The notes under the pieces: generated by a model
Databases searched by the model: none
The model's input: only the letters and a program-made list of their open reading frames with translations
What the model was told of the DNA's origin: nothing
Origin: an uncultured Mollicutes bacterium
Lineage (GTDB): Bacteria > Bacillota_I > Bacilli_A > RFN20 > CAG-288
Direction: 5' to 3'
Assembly (NCBI GenBank): GCA_900539865.1
Contig: UQDS01000005.1
Coordinates: 61,336-125,335, forward strand
DNA: 64,000 nucleotides
Made by a program: the position numbers and the translations under genes
Part shown: positions 25,890 through 34,432 of the stretch, piece after piece
Numbering within the stretch: the stretch's first letter is position 1
Layout of the letters: the number at the start of each line of letters is the position of its first letter

Positions 25890-26378
25890 TCATTGTTGAT
25901 CTCTTTTTAAAATCATCGCCTTTAAGACAGGTTCGGGAACAAGAGAGGAGATATCTTCTCCCTGATTGAAGATTTCTTTGATGTTGCTAGAGGAAACGAA
26001 CATCTGATCTTTATGTGCCATAAGATAAACCATATCAATTGTAGGCTCTAAGTATTCGTTTACTTCGTGGAGTTGAAATTCCATCTCGTAATCGGTGACA
26101 GCGCGCAAACCGCGAATCAAAGCTTGAGCGCCGAGTTTCTTCGCTTCTTTGACAACTAATTTGTCTGTTGATACTACTTCAAAGCCATCCATGTCTTTGA
26201 AAGTCTCTTTGGCAAGGCGGACTCTTTCTTCGACACTGAAGAGGTAGCGGCTGCTTTTTGAGGCGTTGTTAGCAACCATGATATAAACTTTGTCAAATAT
26301 TTTTCTTGCGCGCAAAGCGACATCGATATGACCGTTTGTCAGAGGGTCAAAGGATCCTGGGTATACTGCGATTTTCAT
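25890..26378 (-). CDS. coaD: Phosphopantetheine adenylyltransferase
   Basis: 162 aa, the normal CoaD size. It adenylates 4'-phosphopantetheine to dephospho-CoA, the fourth step of CoA synthesis. Motifs: YPGSFDPLTNGHIDVALRA (the T/HxGH nucleotidyl-transferase site), LIRGLRAVTDYEME, and FVSSSNIKEI (the ISSTxVRE loop). Start overlaps rsmD by 4 bases (ATGA), so translation is coupled. ylbF-rsmD-coaD order is as in Bacillus. Confidence 0.95.
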   Translation of the reverse strand: MKIAVYPGSFDPLTNGHIDVALRARKIFDKVYIMVANNASKSSRYLFSVEERVRLAKETFKDMDGFEVVSTDKLVVKEAKKLGAQALIRGLRAVTDYEMEFQLHEVNEYLEPTIDMVYLMAHKDQMFVSSSNIKEIFNQGEDISSLVPEPVLKAMILKRDQQ

Positions 26379-26923
26379 TCGTTTTCTTCCTTTCTATAGA
26401 AGGCGACATGTTTTTGTCCGTATTTATATTCTTTCATGCTGAAGCCATCCAGCGGAGGGTTTTCTTTCTCTTGTTCAGAGATGATGAGACAATCCTCTGC
26501 AAGCATATTTCTAAATTGCATATCTTTGATGATTTCTGCATTGATGTTGAAACGATAGGGCGGGTCTAAAAAGACAAGATCGAATTGCACATCGCTATAT
26601 CTTTTTAAAAACAGGCGGTAATCGCTTAGTGACATGACATATTTTTCTTTGTCTTCTTCTAAAGAAAGAATGTTTTCTTTCATGACTTGAAAGGTTCTCT
26701 TATCTTTGTCATTGAAGTAGACTTTGTTAGCACCGCGTGAGAGCGCTTCTAAACCCATGGCACCGGAGCCGGCAAAGAGGTCGAGCACTGTCGCATTGAC
26801 TACTTTATCTTTCATAGCACTGAAGATTGCCTGACGCACTTTATCCATAGTAGGACGGGTGACATTGGTGTCGGGAACTTTTAAAAATCTCCCTTTGTAA
26901 TTTCCGGCGATGATACGTATCAT
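26375..26923 (-). CDS. rsmD: 16S rRNA (guanine966-N2)-methyltransferase
   Basis: 182 aa. Starts MIRIIAGNYKGRFLKVP with DTNVTRPTMDKVRQAIFS, typical RsmD. SAM site DLFAGSGAMGLEALSRGA; catalytic LDPPY (LVFLDPPY) for exocyclic-amine methylation. Methylates 16S G966 (E. coli numbering). Overlaps both neighbours by 4 bases. Confidence 0.95.
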   Translation of the reverse strand: MIRIIAGNYKGRFLKVPDTNVTRPTMDKVRQAIFSAMKDKVVNATVLDLFAGSGAMGLEALSRGANKVYFNDKDKRTFQVMKENILSLEEDKEKYVMSLSDYRLFLKRYSDVQFDLVFLDPPYRFNINAEIIKDMQFRNMLAEDCLIISEQEKENPPLDGFSMKEYKYGQKHVAFYRKEENE

Positions 26924-27255
26924 GAGTATATCTCCTTTATAAAACCATCGGTGAGACGGTTGAGAATCTTTCTTAATTTTTCATAACGTACGAGGTATTC
27001 CTGCATCAAGGGAGTGTGACGGATTTCTTCATCTTTTTCCTTGTAGGCGATGAGCAAAGCTCTCTTTTTTTCTTCGTCTTTCTCAGCATCAGCACTCTTT
27101 AAAATCTCTTCTCTTTCGTGATCTAGGCGGAGTAAATTTTCATCCTTATTAATCTGATCGGAAAGTGTTTTGCACTCTTGGTATAAGGCGGAAGCCTTGA
27201 TGTTGTCTAAGAAGGCAAATTCTCGTTCAATAAATTCTTGTTCTTTCATGTTCAT
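26920..27255 (-). CDS. ylbF: YlbF/YmcA-family protein
   Basis: 111 aa, all-helical, charged. EFAFLDNIKASALYQECKTL, then DQINKDENLLRLDHEREEIL resembles the YlbF/YmcA (DUF964) fold, members of which form the RicAFT complex in B. subtilis that governs RNase Y-dependent mRNA processing, sporulation and competence. The call depends mostly on synteny: in Bacillus ylbF precedes ylbG-rsmD-coaD. Start is the ATG at 27253-27255 (a second ATG is at 27247-27249). A distant homologue with different role is possible. Confidence 0.6.
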   Translation of the reverse strand: MNMKEQEFIEREFAFLDNIKASALYQECKTLSDQINKDENLLRLDHEREEILKSADAEKDEEKKRALLIAYKEKDEEIRHTPLMQEYLVRYEKLRKILNRLTDGFIKEIYS

Positions 27256-27301
27256 GATATTATAGCATGCTATTGATTTTCTAAGTATTACGGAAGAAGA
27301 A

Positions 27302-27343
27302 ATGTCTAAATATCAATACTTATTTTCATAGATATTCAGACAT
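27302..27343. repeat. Unexplained inverted repeat between divergent genes
   Basis: ATGTCTAAATATC (27302-27314) and GATATTCAGACAT (27331-27343), 13-bp arms with one G.U/A.C mismatch, 16-base loop. T-rich DNA follows on the plus strand, so it resembles a terminator, but no plus-strand gene lies upstream. It could be an operator between ylbF and def or the end of an unannotated transcript. Confidence 0.45.
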
Positions 27344-27460
27344 CTTTTCTGTTTTTTTAGCGCAGATATAAAATGAAAGCAGTTATATTTATTGCATTGC
27401 AACAGTCAGATAAACCTTTAGAGATTAAAACAGTGAATTTTATTGTATAATGTAGGTGCT

Positions 27461-28006
27461 ATGAATTTATTTAAAATATATACATTGGACGATGAAGTCC
27501 TCCATCAAAAGGCAAAGCCTGTTGATATGCCTCTTTCTGATGAAAAGAGAAAACTTATTTTGGATATGGTTGAGTATTTAAAACTCAGTCAGGATGATGA
27601 ATTTGCTCAAAAGAATAATATTCGTCCCGGAGTTGGTATCGCTGCACCCCAAATCGGTGTTTCCGAGCGTTTTTTTGCTGTTTATCTTGAAGATGAAGAT
27701 AAAACATATGAGTATGGTTTAGTCAACCCGCGAATCGCTTCCACTTCGGTGAAAAAAGCGTTCTTAAGCGGTGGAGAGGGATGTCTTTCTGTCCCCGTGG
27801 ATCAAAAGGGTTATGTCTATCGATATAACAAGATTACAATCAAAGCCTTTGATGTTGTGTCTAATCAGGATGTCACTTTAAAATTAACTGGTTATCCTGC
27901 CATTGTCTTCCAGCATGAATATGATCATTTGGACGGCATTCTTTATGTTGACCGCATCAATAAAAAAGAGCCGTTCTATGTGGAAGAAGGTGCCGTTTCT
28001 CTTTAA
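27461..28006 (+). CDS. def: Peptide deformylase
   Basis: 181 aa from ATG 27461. Removes formyl from the N-terminal Met of new proteins. The three active-site motifs are GVGIAAPQIG, EGCLSVP (Cys metal ligand) and QHEYDHLDG (HExxH metal site). A strong TATAAT at 27446-27451 lies 9 bases before the ATG, so the mRNA may have almost no leader; only a weak AGG is seen. An upstream TTG (six codons) would overlap the -10 box. Housekeeping gene followed by a 160-base gap before rnjA. Confidence 0.94.
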   Translation: MNLFKIYTLDDEVLHQKAKPVDMPLSDEKRKLILDMVEYLKLSQDDEFAQKNNIRPGVGIAAPQIGVSERFFAVYLEDEDKTYEYGLVNPRIASTSVKKAFLSGGEGCLSVPVDQKGYVYRYNKITIKAFDVVSNQDVTLKLTGYPAIVFQHEYDHLDGILYVDRINKKEPFYVEEGAVSL

Positions 28007-28167
28007 TTAAGAGTGAATTTTAAGATATCTGTTGAGAAACGGAGTATAACTATTGCACTTTCTTTTTTGAGTGATTAAAATAAATCGAAACAAACTAGAT
28101 TTATTTGATAAATTACAGCGCAAACAGCACTTTTTATGATTGATTGAATTTGAGGTATTTATAATTT

Positions 28168-29868
28168 ATGGCGGATTTAAAAAACATTATTTCATCGTCG
28201 GTAGATGTTTATGCTCTCGGCGGACTTGGAGAAGTAGGTAAAAACCTTTATTGTGTCGAAAACAACAACTCGTTGCTCATGATTGATTGCGGCGTGATGT
28301 TTCCGGATGAGTCGATGCCTGGCGTTGACTATGTTATTCCGGATTTTTCCCATCTTGTGGAAAACGCCAACAAGATCAACGCTTTAATCATTACGCACGG
28401 TCATGAAGATCACATCGGAGGCATTCCCTTCTTGTTGAGACAAATCGATATTCCGATTATTTATGCTCCGAAGATCGCCTGCGCTTTGATTCGACATAAA
28501 TTGAGAGAATGTAAATTCCCTTATACGACAAAAGTAGTCGAATACAAAGAAGATGACATCCTTCATTTAGGTGACTTTAAAATTGAGTTTTTCCATGTCA
28601 CCCACTCGATTCCGGATTCTTATGGACTTTATATTACAACCCCTCAGGGAACTATTTTAGAGACAGGTGACTTTAAAATCGACCTCACTCCCGTGGACAG
28701 AGATTTTGATTTCTCTAAGCTCACACGCTTTGGAGATAAAGGTATCGACTTGTTGATGGCTGACTCTACTAACGCCGAAAAAGAAGGCTATACCAAGAGT
28801 GAAAAGACAGTCATCCGCGGCATTCAAGATGTTTTCTCTGAAGCAAGCGGCCGACTTCTTATCTCGACGTTCTCTTCGAACATATCTAGAATTCAGCAGA
28901 TTGTTGAAACCAGCATAAAATTCCGTCGTAAGATCGTTGTGTTTGGAAGAAGCATGGAAAGCAATTTGCAGGCTGCAAGAGAGTTTGGTTATATTAAAGT
29001 CCCGGATGAATATTTGGCAGGACCAGAAGACCTTCAGCGTTTACCCCCGGATCAAATTACGATTTTATGCACAGGTACACAAGGTGAACCAATGTCGGTT
29101 TTATCTCGTATCGCTCGCGGTGACCACCGCTTTATTCAAGTCTTCCCGGGTGATACTATTGTCTTCTCTTCCTCTGTCATTCCTGGCAATACATCCGCGG
29201 TAAATAAGGTGATCAACCAATTGTCCAGACTGGGTGCCAATGTTGTAACAAACTCTGTTTTATATAATCTTCACGCTTCTGGTCACGCTTCGAAACAAGA
29301 GATGCGTTTGCTCCAAAAATTAGCGAGACCAAAATACTTTATGCCGATCCACGGCGAATATCGTATGTTAAAGCTTCACGCTCGTATTGGCGTAGAGTGT
29401 GGACTTGCAAAAGATCACACCTTTGTTTGCTCTAATGGCGATGTTCTTACTTTGATCAATCATAAAGTCTATCGCGGAAATTCTATTCAGGCAGATAGCA
29501 TCTATATCGATGGTAAAAACCCGGTTGGTATTTCTAACGCTGTTATTAAAGATCGCGGCACTTTGATCAATGAAGGTATGGTAGGTGTCTTTGTTGTCTT
29601 AGATGCAAAGAACAATCGTCTTGTCGCCACACCACATGTAGAGAGTAAAGGATTTATCACAGCAAATAAACGCGCGCTGCAAAAGAAGGCAAGTGAAATC
29701 ATCGGTATTGAAATCAACCGTTTGCTTTCTTCTACTCAAAAAGTCACCTATTCCGATATAAAAAATACAATTCGCAATGTAACAAGTCATTTCCTCTATC
29801 GTGAGAGTCATCGTAACCCGATGGTTATTCCCGTCATTTTGGATTATACAGGAGAAGAATTACAGTGA
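28168..29868 (+). CDS. rnjA: Ribonuclease J
   Basis: 566 aa. Metallo-beta-lactamase/beta-CASP RNase with 5'-3' exo- and endonuclease activity in mRNA decay and rRNA maturation. Zinc motif HGHEDHIGG, then HSIPDSYG, GDFKID, MADSTNA and FSSNISR, with C-terminal HASGHAS and MPIHGEYR. A stop TGA overlaps the GTG of maf. The inverted repeat AAATAAATC/GATTTATTT at 28080-28107 lies in the 5' region, of unknown meaning. Confidence 0.95.
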   Translation: MADLKNIISSSVDVYALGGLGEVGKNLYCVENNNSLLMIDCGVMFPDESMPGVDYVIPDFSHLVENANKINALIITHGHEDHIGGIPFLLRQIDIPIIYAPKIACALIRHKLRECKFPYTTKVVEYKEDDILHLGDFKIEFFHVTHSIPDSYGLYITTPQGTILETGDFKIDLTPVDRDFDFSKLTRFGDKGIDLLMADSTNAEKEGYTKSEKTVIRGIQDVFSEASGRLLISTFSSNISRIQQIVETSIKFRRKIVVFGRSMESNLQAAREFGYIKVPDEYLAGPEDLQRLPPDQITILCTGTQGEPMSVLSRIARGDHRFIQVFPGDTIVFSSSVIPGNTSAVNKVINQLSRLGANVVTNSVLYNLHASGHASKQEMRLLQKLARPKYFMPIHGEYRMLKLHARIGVECGLAKDHTFVCSNGDVLTLINHKVYRGNSIQADSIYIDGKNPVGISNAVIKDRGTLINEGMVGVFVVLDAKNNRLVATPHVESKGFITANKRALQKKASEIIGIEINRLLSSTQKVTYSDIKNTIRNVTSHFLYRESHRNPMVIPVILDYTGEELQ

Positions 29869-30434
29869 TTATCTTAGCGAGTCAATCTCCTCGACGTAAG
29901 GAAATTTTAAAAGACATATTAGGCGATATTCCTTTTCAAATCATTCCCTCTTCCTTCGATGAACGAAATGTTCATGAAAAAGATGTCAAAAAACTTTGCT
30001 TGTTAGAAGCGCAAGGAAAAGGAAGAGAACTGGCTCTAAAGTATCCAAATGACATCGTCATCAGTGCGGATACAATGGTTTCATACAAAGGTCAGCAGCT
30101 TGGAAAACCGGCAGATGAAGAAGATATTTATCGGATGCTTCGCATGCTTTCTGGAGATGTTCACGAGGTGGTAACTGCTTATGCGATCTACCAAGGAAAT
30201 AAAGAGTTGGTTCATCGTATTTGCACCGCTGAAATCTATATTGAAAAAATGGCCGATGCCGAAATTCAGGCTTATATTGACACAGGTTCTCCCTTTGATA
30301 AGGCGGGAGCATATGGCATTCAAGATAAGGATTGCATCGAATGCAAAATCTTAAAAGGAGACTATTATACAGTTGTTGGTCTTCCTAGAGATGATTTAGA
30401 AGACGATTTATTTCAACTTCACATCATTGATTGA
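29865..30434 (+). CDS. maf: Maf-family nucleotide pyrophosphatase
   Basis: 189 aa with a GTG start inside the rnjA stop (4-base overlap). LASQSPRRKEIL is the Maf substrate signature; later DERNVHEKDVKK, ADTMVSYKGQQLGKPAD and GAYGIQD motifs. Hydrolyses non-canonical or dTTP/UTP nucleotides to monophosphates; arrests septation when overexpressed in B. subtilis. Co-transcribed with rnjA. Confidence 0.93.
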   Translation: MIILASQSPRRKEILKDILGDIPFQIIPSSFDERNVHEKDVKKLCLLEAQGKGRELALKYPNDIVISADTMVSYKGQQLGKPADEEDIYRMLRMLSGDVHEVVTAYAIYQGNKELVHRICTAEIYIEKMADAEIQAYIDTGSPFDKAGAYGIQDKDCIECKILKGDYYTVVGLPRDDLEDDLFQLHIID

Positions 30435-30435
30435 T

Positions 30436-30461
30436 AAGCCTAGCGATGCTAGGCTTTTTAT
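30436..30461 (+). terminator. Terminator after rnjA-maf
   Basis: AAGCCTAGC GAT GCTAGGCTT then TTTATC. Confidence 0.8.
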
Positions 30462-30466
30462 CATAA

Positions 30467-30495
30467 GAAAAGGCTAGATTTTTTCTAGCCTTTTA
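30467..30495 (-). terminator. Terminator of nadK unit
   Basis: AGGCTAGA and TCTAGCCT arms flanked by AAAA and TTTT; T side on the minus strand, overlapping the end of the PTS-like gene. Confidence 0.7.
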
Positions 30496-30895
30496 TTTCA
30501 TCTTGTAGATGTTCGTTTAATTTTGCAGCGAATTCTTGACTTAAACTTCCGACAACAAAGGTCACTTTATCATTCATGAAGAGAACAGAATCGTGAAGCT
30601 TTAAGACTTCTTCGCGGTTGATCTTCTCATAATCGTTGAGTAACACTCTGACTCTGGAGCCCATCACTTCAACGGTTTTGATATTGTCTTTGCAGCCGAG
30701 AGCAAGAATGAGGCCGGTGGTAGAATCGTTGATCTGTTGTGTTACTTTTTGTTCTGATTTTTTTATTTTATGCTTTTTGATCATCGTGTATAAAGAAAGG
30801 CCAAGCAGAGTGAGAAAAAGAACGCCGAGGACAACAGAGAGAACGATCGTGATAATCATATTTGTCGACATAGGAGCTTCTTGAGCGTATTTCAT
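30485..30895 (-). CDS. Membrane protein with a Cys-less PTS EIIB-like domain
   Basis: 136 aa. One membrane helix (~residues 12-38, MIITIVLSVVLGVLFLTLLG), then a ~70-residue domain like glucose-family PTS EIIB: LILALGCKDNIKTVEVMGSR corresponds to the ALGGxxNI...DxCxTRLR pattern. The phosphoryl-accepting Cys is Met78, so it cannot act as a phosphocarrier. It follows nadK by 3 bases in the same operon. A scaffold, sensor or regulator of NAD kinase is a guess. Confidence 0.65.
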   Translation of the reverse strand: MKYAQEAPMSTNMIITIVLSVVLGVLFLTLLGLSLYTMIKKHKIKKSEQKVTQQINDSTTGLILALGCKDNIKTVEVMGSRVRVLLNDYEKINREEVLKLHDSVLFMNDKVTFVVGSLSQEFAAKLNEHLQDEIKG

Positions 30896-30898
30896 ATA

Positions 30899-31690
30899 TT
30901 AATCCTCCATTCCGGAAATGTTTTTGCGCAGACGTTTGACTAAGGATGTATCTTTAAAGTGTAAAATTCGGACAAACTCATCTTTTCTAGCTCGTATGGT
31001 AAAGAGAGTGCCATCGGGTGATTTTTCCAATTCTTCTTTGAAGATACCATCGATGTACACATCCGGATTTCCATCGCGAACTTTGATTTTTAAAACTTGA
31101 TCATTGCTCAAAATCGCTTTGGTGATCGGGTTGAGAGAAAGGCGGTTATAACAAGGAGCGATGATCGCATATTGATAGATGCTAGGGCTACCAATGACAA
31201 GGGGTGAATTTAAAGAAGTGAGATAACCTGTGGATCCCATGGGAGAGGAGATGACGATACCGTTAGAGCGCACACAAGTGAGCAGCTCATCGTCGACATA
31301 GATGTCTAAGAAACTGGTCTGTGCTGACTGGATGGCGATATCGTTGATAAAGCGGTCTTTGATGTCATCGCTTTCGATTTCATAAAGAGGAAGTCTTGTC
31401 TCCAGCGGTTCTTTTGTTAAGAGATCGGTGACAAAATTATCGATGTCATCGGCATCATAATCGGAAAAGAAACCGAGGTGACCTGTGTTTAAAAGAATAT
31501 ATTTTCCTTCTTTTCGATATTGATGGATGCTTCTTAATAAAGAACCATCTCCTCCGAGCACAAAAATATATTCGGGGTTTTCCTCGTCATACACATAGCC
31601 GTGAGTGAGCAAAGCTTCCTTTAATTTATCCAAGGAAGCGCGATTGTTTTCTTTATATTTAGAAATAATGACAAACTTTTTCATTTTCAT
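30899..31690 (-). CDS. nadK: NAD kinase
   Basis: 263 aa from ATG 31690 (a second in-frame ATG two codons on). ATP + NAD to NADP. FVLGGDGSLLRSIH carries the GGDGT-like motif (GGDGS), then NTGHLGFFSDY, NDIAI and SPMGSTGYLTSL. Only a weak RBS is visible. First gene of a two-gene unit with the PTS-like gene; opposite to the CYTH gene. Confidence 0.93.
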   Translation of the reverse strand: MKMKKFVIISKYKENNRASLDKLKEALLTHGYVYDEENPEYIFVLGGDGSLLRSIHQYRKEGKYILLNTGHLGFFSDYDADDIDNFVTDLLTKEPLETRLPLYEIESDDIKDRFINDIAIQSAQTSFLDIYVDDELLTCVRSNGIVISSPMGSTGYLTSLNSPLVIGSPSIYQYAIIAPCYNRLSLNPITKAILSNDQVLKIKVRDGNPDVYIDGIFKEELEKSPDGTLFTIRARKDEFVRILHFKDTSLVKRLRKNISGMED

Positions 31691-31755
31691 TTGTTGTTAC
31701 TTTATATTTTCCTTTTGTTATTGTATCATAAGGACATAGAAAAAGAGGTGTTAAA

Positions 31756-32343
31756 ATGTCTAGCAATAACATTGAAATTGAAGCCAAGGTACTTTTAAAC
31801 AAAAGAGACTACGAAAAATTGATTAAACAACTTCCTTTTAACGAAGAAGTAAAGGTTCAGAAAAACTATTTCTTAGATAGCGAAGATCGCATGTTGAAAA
31901 AATATGGAATTATTGTTCGTCTTCGCCAAAGAGAGGGGAGAAATAAGCTTACCATGAAAGCCCCTCTTTCCGAAGGCCTTTTAGAAAAGAGCCAGATGCT
32001 CACTGATAAAGATGCAAACGCTTTGATCAAGAGCAATCTTTTCCCGAGAGGCGAAGTCTATGATTTCTTAGACATTCTTCACATCGATCCGGTTCAGTTT
32101 AAAATCTTAGCTGAGTTGACTACGGAACGTAGAGAAGCCACCTACGGAACTTCCTCTATCAACATTTCCAAGAACTATTATGTTGATAAAGTGGACTATG
32201 AATTAGAGTGTGACTCTGACTCTGCTTTAAATTCCCAGTCTGTCTTACGTGAAATTTGTGATAAATACAAGATTGAATATGTTCCTAACCTTCTTTCGAA
32301 GGAGACAAGAGCAATCAACGCCACATTAGCCGCAAAGAAATAA
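31756..32343 (+). CDS. CYTH-domain protein
   Basis: 195 aa. NIEIEAKVLLNKRDYEKL has the ExExK hallmark of the CYTH triphosphate-tunnel fold; later VRLRQREGRNKLTMKAP and ILAELTTERREATYG, with DKVDYELECDSDSAL supplying further charged tunnel residues. Homologues (B. subtilis YjbK) hydrolyse inorganic triphosphate. RBS AAAAAGAGGTG. The actual substrate (triphosphate, thiamine triphosphate or signalling nucleotide) cannot be told. Confidence 0.85.
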   Translation: MSSNNIEIEAKVLLNKRDYEKLIKQLPFNEEVKVQKNYFLDSEDRMLKKYGIIVRLRQREGRNKLTMKAPLSEGLLEKSQMLTDKDANALIKSNLFPRGEVYDFLDILHIDPVQFKILAELTTERREATYGTSSINISKNYYVDKVDYELECDSDSALNSQSVLREICDKYKIEYVPNLLSKETRAINATLAAKK

Positions 32344-32353
32344 GTATCGTAAC

Positions 32354-32412
32354 ACTGCCCTCTTCAGGGCAGTTTTTTATATAAAAAAAGTGCAACGATT
32401 TGTTGCACTTTA
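32354..32412. terminator. Facing terminators of the CYTH and spx genes
   Basis: ACTGCCCT CTTC AGGGCAGT then T6 serves the plus-strand CYTH gene; AAAGTGCAAC/GTTGCACTTT (32387-32411) followed by minus-strand T's serves spx. Confidence 0.8.
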
Positions 32413-32901
32413 TCTTTTGCATTCTTTTAAACGTTCTAAGGAAACTGTTTTTTTGGTATCCGTGAAACGGTGATCGCAAGTGTCGTACTGGGGGCAATTC
32501 TCTTTGGTACACATAGAAGCAGCGATGCGTTTAGCAGCGAGGATTTCCTTTTTACGACGTTCGAAGATTTCGATTTCATCTGCGTTGTAGCCTACTTGAA
32601 TCTTATCTTCATCGACGATGATAGGACGTTTTAAGATAGAAGGGTTTTCTGTAATGAACTTTAAGAGTTCTGAGACAGACATGGAGTCGACATCGATATT
32701 TTGTTCTTTGAAGACTTTGCTGCGTGTAGAGACAATTTCGTCTGTTCCATCGAGTGATTTATTCAACATTTCTTTGAGATTTTCCTCAGTGAGAGGAGTT
32801 TTTAAAATGTTGATTTCTTTAAAAGGGATTTCCTGTTCTTCAAACCAGGCTTTTACTTTTCGGCAGCTAGAACAGCTGGGGGATAAATAAATTTTAATCA
32901 T
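32410..32901 (-). CDS. spx: Spx-family regulator
   Basis: 163 aa from the ATG at 32901, which has GGAGGTTAAAA inside the end of pgsA (8-base overlap); upstream in-frame codons are rejected. ArsC-like fold with the redox CSSC (Cys10, Cys13) switch; the RPI loop is LKRPIIVDED, then VGYNADEIEIF. It matches Spx/Mgs, which binds RNA polymerase alpha in disulfide stress. The ~35-residue C-terminal tail with CTKENCPQYDTC extends the usual Spx and adds extra Cys, possibly a metal site. Confidence 0.88.
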   Translation of the reverse strand: MIKIYLSPSCSSCRKVKAWFEEQEIPFKEINILKTPLTEENLKEMLNKSLDGTDEIVSTRSKVFKEQNIDVDSMSVSELLKFITENPSILKRPIIVDEDKIQVGYNADEIEIFERRKKEILAAKRIAASMCTKENCPQYDTCDHRFTDTKKTVSLERLKECKR

Positions 32902-33577
32902 TTTTAACCTCCTTTTCTTCTTGGTGGATGGTTTCACCATTCTTTAATATTTTGATAAAGCGGAAGAAATAAAGGATCCAAGCAAGCAACAAGAAGAAAA
33001 TAGCAACAGAACAAAGAATGTTGACAAAGAGTTGATTGTTAGCGGTAAAGTTGATTAAGGAAGCTTCAAATAAAAGAAGTGTAACTAAGACAATATAGAA
33101 GACAAAGGTGGAGACTTTACCATACCAGCTTGCGCCATCAATCGCCTTTTTACGACTTGCAAGAATAAAATCTTCAATGATCAACGTGACTTCTTTTAAG
33201 AAGAAGACACCGAAGAGGACAAAGATGACGACAAATTGTGAGAGGTTGATACATAAGGAGACAGCAACACCGAATTGAAGCAGCTTATCAGCGAAGGGAT
33301 CGACCAATTTACCAAGATTGGATTTTTGATCAAATGTTCTTGCGATAAAGCCATCGATAAAGTCAGTATAGGAAGCCAAAGCGATGATACCTGTTGCGAT
33401 AAAAATATTGGCATGTTCATTACCAGCGATTGTGATAGGAGTCAAATGAATGACAAAAAACACAATGACAAGAATGATACGGAAATAACAGAGAATATTC
33501 GGTATCAAGAAGACATCTTCTTTACGGAAATAATGCTTTAATACGGTGGTGAGGTTCTGTTTCTTTTCAGTTTTCAT
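32894..33577 (-). CDS. pgsA: CDP-diacylglycerol glycerol-3-phosphate phosphatidyltransferase
   Basis: 227 aa, membrane protein with several helices. The CDP-alcohol phosphatidyltransferase motif is DGFIARTFDQKSNLGKLVDP followed by FADK, i.e. DGxxAR...G...D...D. It makes phosphatidylglycerol phosphate, for membrane lipids and lipoprotein diacylglyceryl transfer. Upstream of spx in the same direction; spx start lies in its last codons. The ~30-residue N- and 30-residue C-terminal extensions are a bit longer than E. coli PgsA. Confidence 0.9.
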   Translation of the reverse strand: MKTEKKQNLTTVLKHYFRKEDVFLIPNILCYFRIILVIVFFVIHLTPITIAGNEHANIFIATGIIALASYTDFIDGFIARTFDQKSNLGKLVDPFADKLLQFGVAVSLCINLSQFVVIFVLFGVFFLKEVTLIIEDFILASRKKAIDGASWYGKVSTFVFYIVLVTLLLFEASLINFTANNQLFVNILCSVAIFFLLLAWILYFFRFIKILKNGETIHQEEKEVKND

Positions 33578-33634
33578 AAGTTTGCTTATTTATTATACCT
33601 TATTTTTATTTAAATCAATCGCGTGATTTATAAA

Positions 33635-34432
33635 TTATATCGTGAAATTATCAAAAGAGACACCCGGGAAAGAAGATTCTTTTCCGGCGTCGATATCGTC
33701 GGGATAAGAGATGCTTTCTAAATAGAGGCCTTGGGGCTCTGCTTTATATCTAGGAAAGTCAGGATCCAGTCCCGCTAAGAGGCGTTTGATTTGGTCTAAG
33801 CTCATTTTTCCTTGCGCGCAACGGATAACACTTCCCACCATGAAGCGAACTTGATAACGCAAGAAATTTTTTCCTTGGAAACGAAGATAAAGCATACCTT
33901 CTTTTTCTGTGAAAGAAACTTTATCAATGGTCAGATTGGTGTCTTCATCCCCTTCGGGAGTAGCAAAGCGAACAAAGTTGTGATGGCCTTGAAAAAGTTG
34001 TATGGCTTCTCTTGCTTTATCGACATCCAGCAGTGTCTTAGGCATGTAAGAAAGGGAGGATAACAGAGGGTTCATCGGCTTGACATTTTGAATAAGATAA
34101 CAATAGGTTTTGCATTTACAGTGGTGACGACAAGAAAAATTGTCATCGACATAACGGATGTCTTTGATGATCACTTCTGGAGAGAGGTGTGCGCTTAAGA
34201 ATTTTGAAAGCCCGTAAAAAGAAATACGTTCATCGACAGGCGTATATGTGAGGGCAAAATCTAAGGCGTTGACATGGCGATCAAGTCGGGAAGAAATCAA
34301 GACTTTTACCTCCTGACAATAAATTTCCGAAAGCAGTCTTTCAAATTCCCCTTGAATCGTACGATCGTTTTTTAAACGCTGTGTCCCATAAAAATCTCTC
34401 CCGAGAAAGGAAATGCGAATCATGATTTTCAT
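33635..34432 (-). CDS. truA: tRNA pseudouridine(38-40) synthase
   Basis: 265 aa. Starts IRISFLGRDFYGTQRLKNDR and keeps the catalytic Asp in SSRLDRHVNAL, though the family motif is usually GRTDxGVHA, so this is a divergent TruA. Later YCYLIQNVK, FARFATPEGDE-like FVRFATPEGDED and RYQVRFMVGSVI match. Last of the ecfA1-ecfA2-ecfT-truA operon, start overlapping ecfT stop by 4 bases. Confidence 0.88.
   Translation of the reverse strand: MKIMIRISFLGRDFYGTQRLKNDRTIQGEFERLLSEIYCQEVKVLISSRLDRHVNALDFALTYTPVDERISFYGLSKFLSAHLSPEVIIKDIRYVDDNFSCRHHCKCKTYCYLIQNVKPMNPLLSSLSYMPKTLLDVDKAREAIQLFQGHHNFVRFATPEGDEDTNLTIDKVSFTEKEGMLYLRFQGKNFLRYQVRFMVGSVIRCAQGKMSLDQIKRLLAGLDPDFPRYKAEPQGLYLESISYPDDIDAGKESSFPGVSFDNFTI

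Noticed and set aside
28080..28107. Riboswitch or regulatory RNA upstream of rnjA
   Set aside because: Only a 9-bp inverted repeat is visible, with no conserved riboswitch core.
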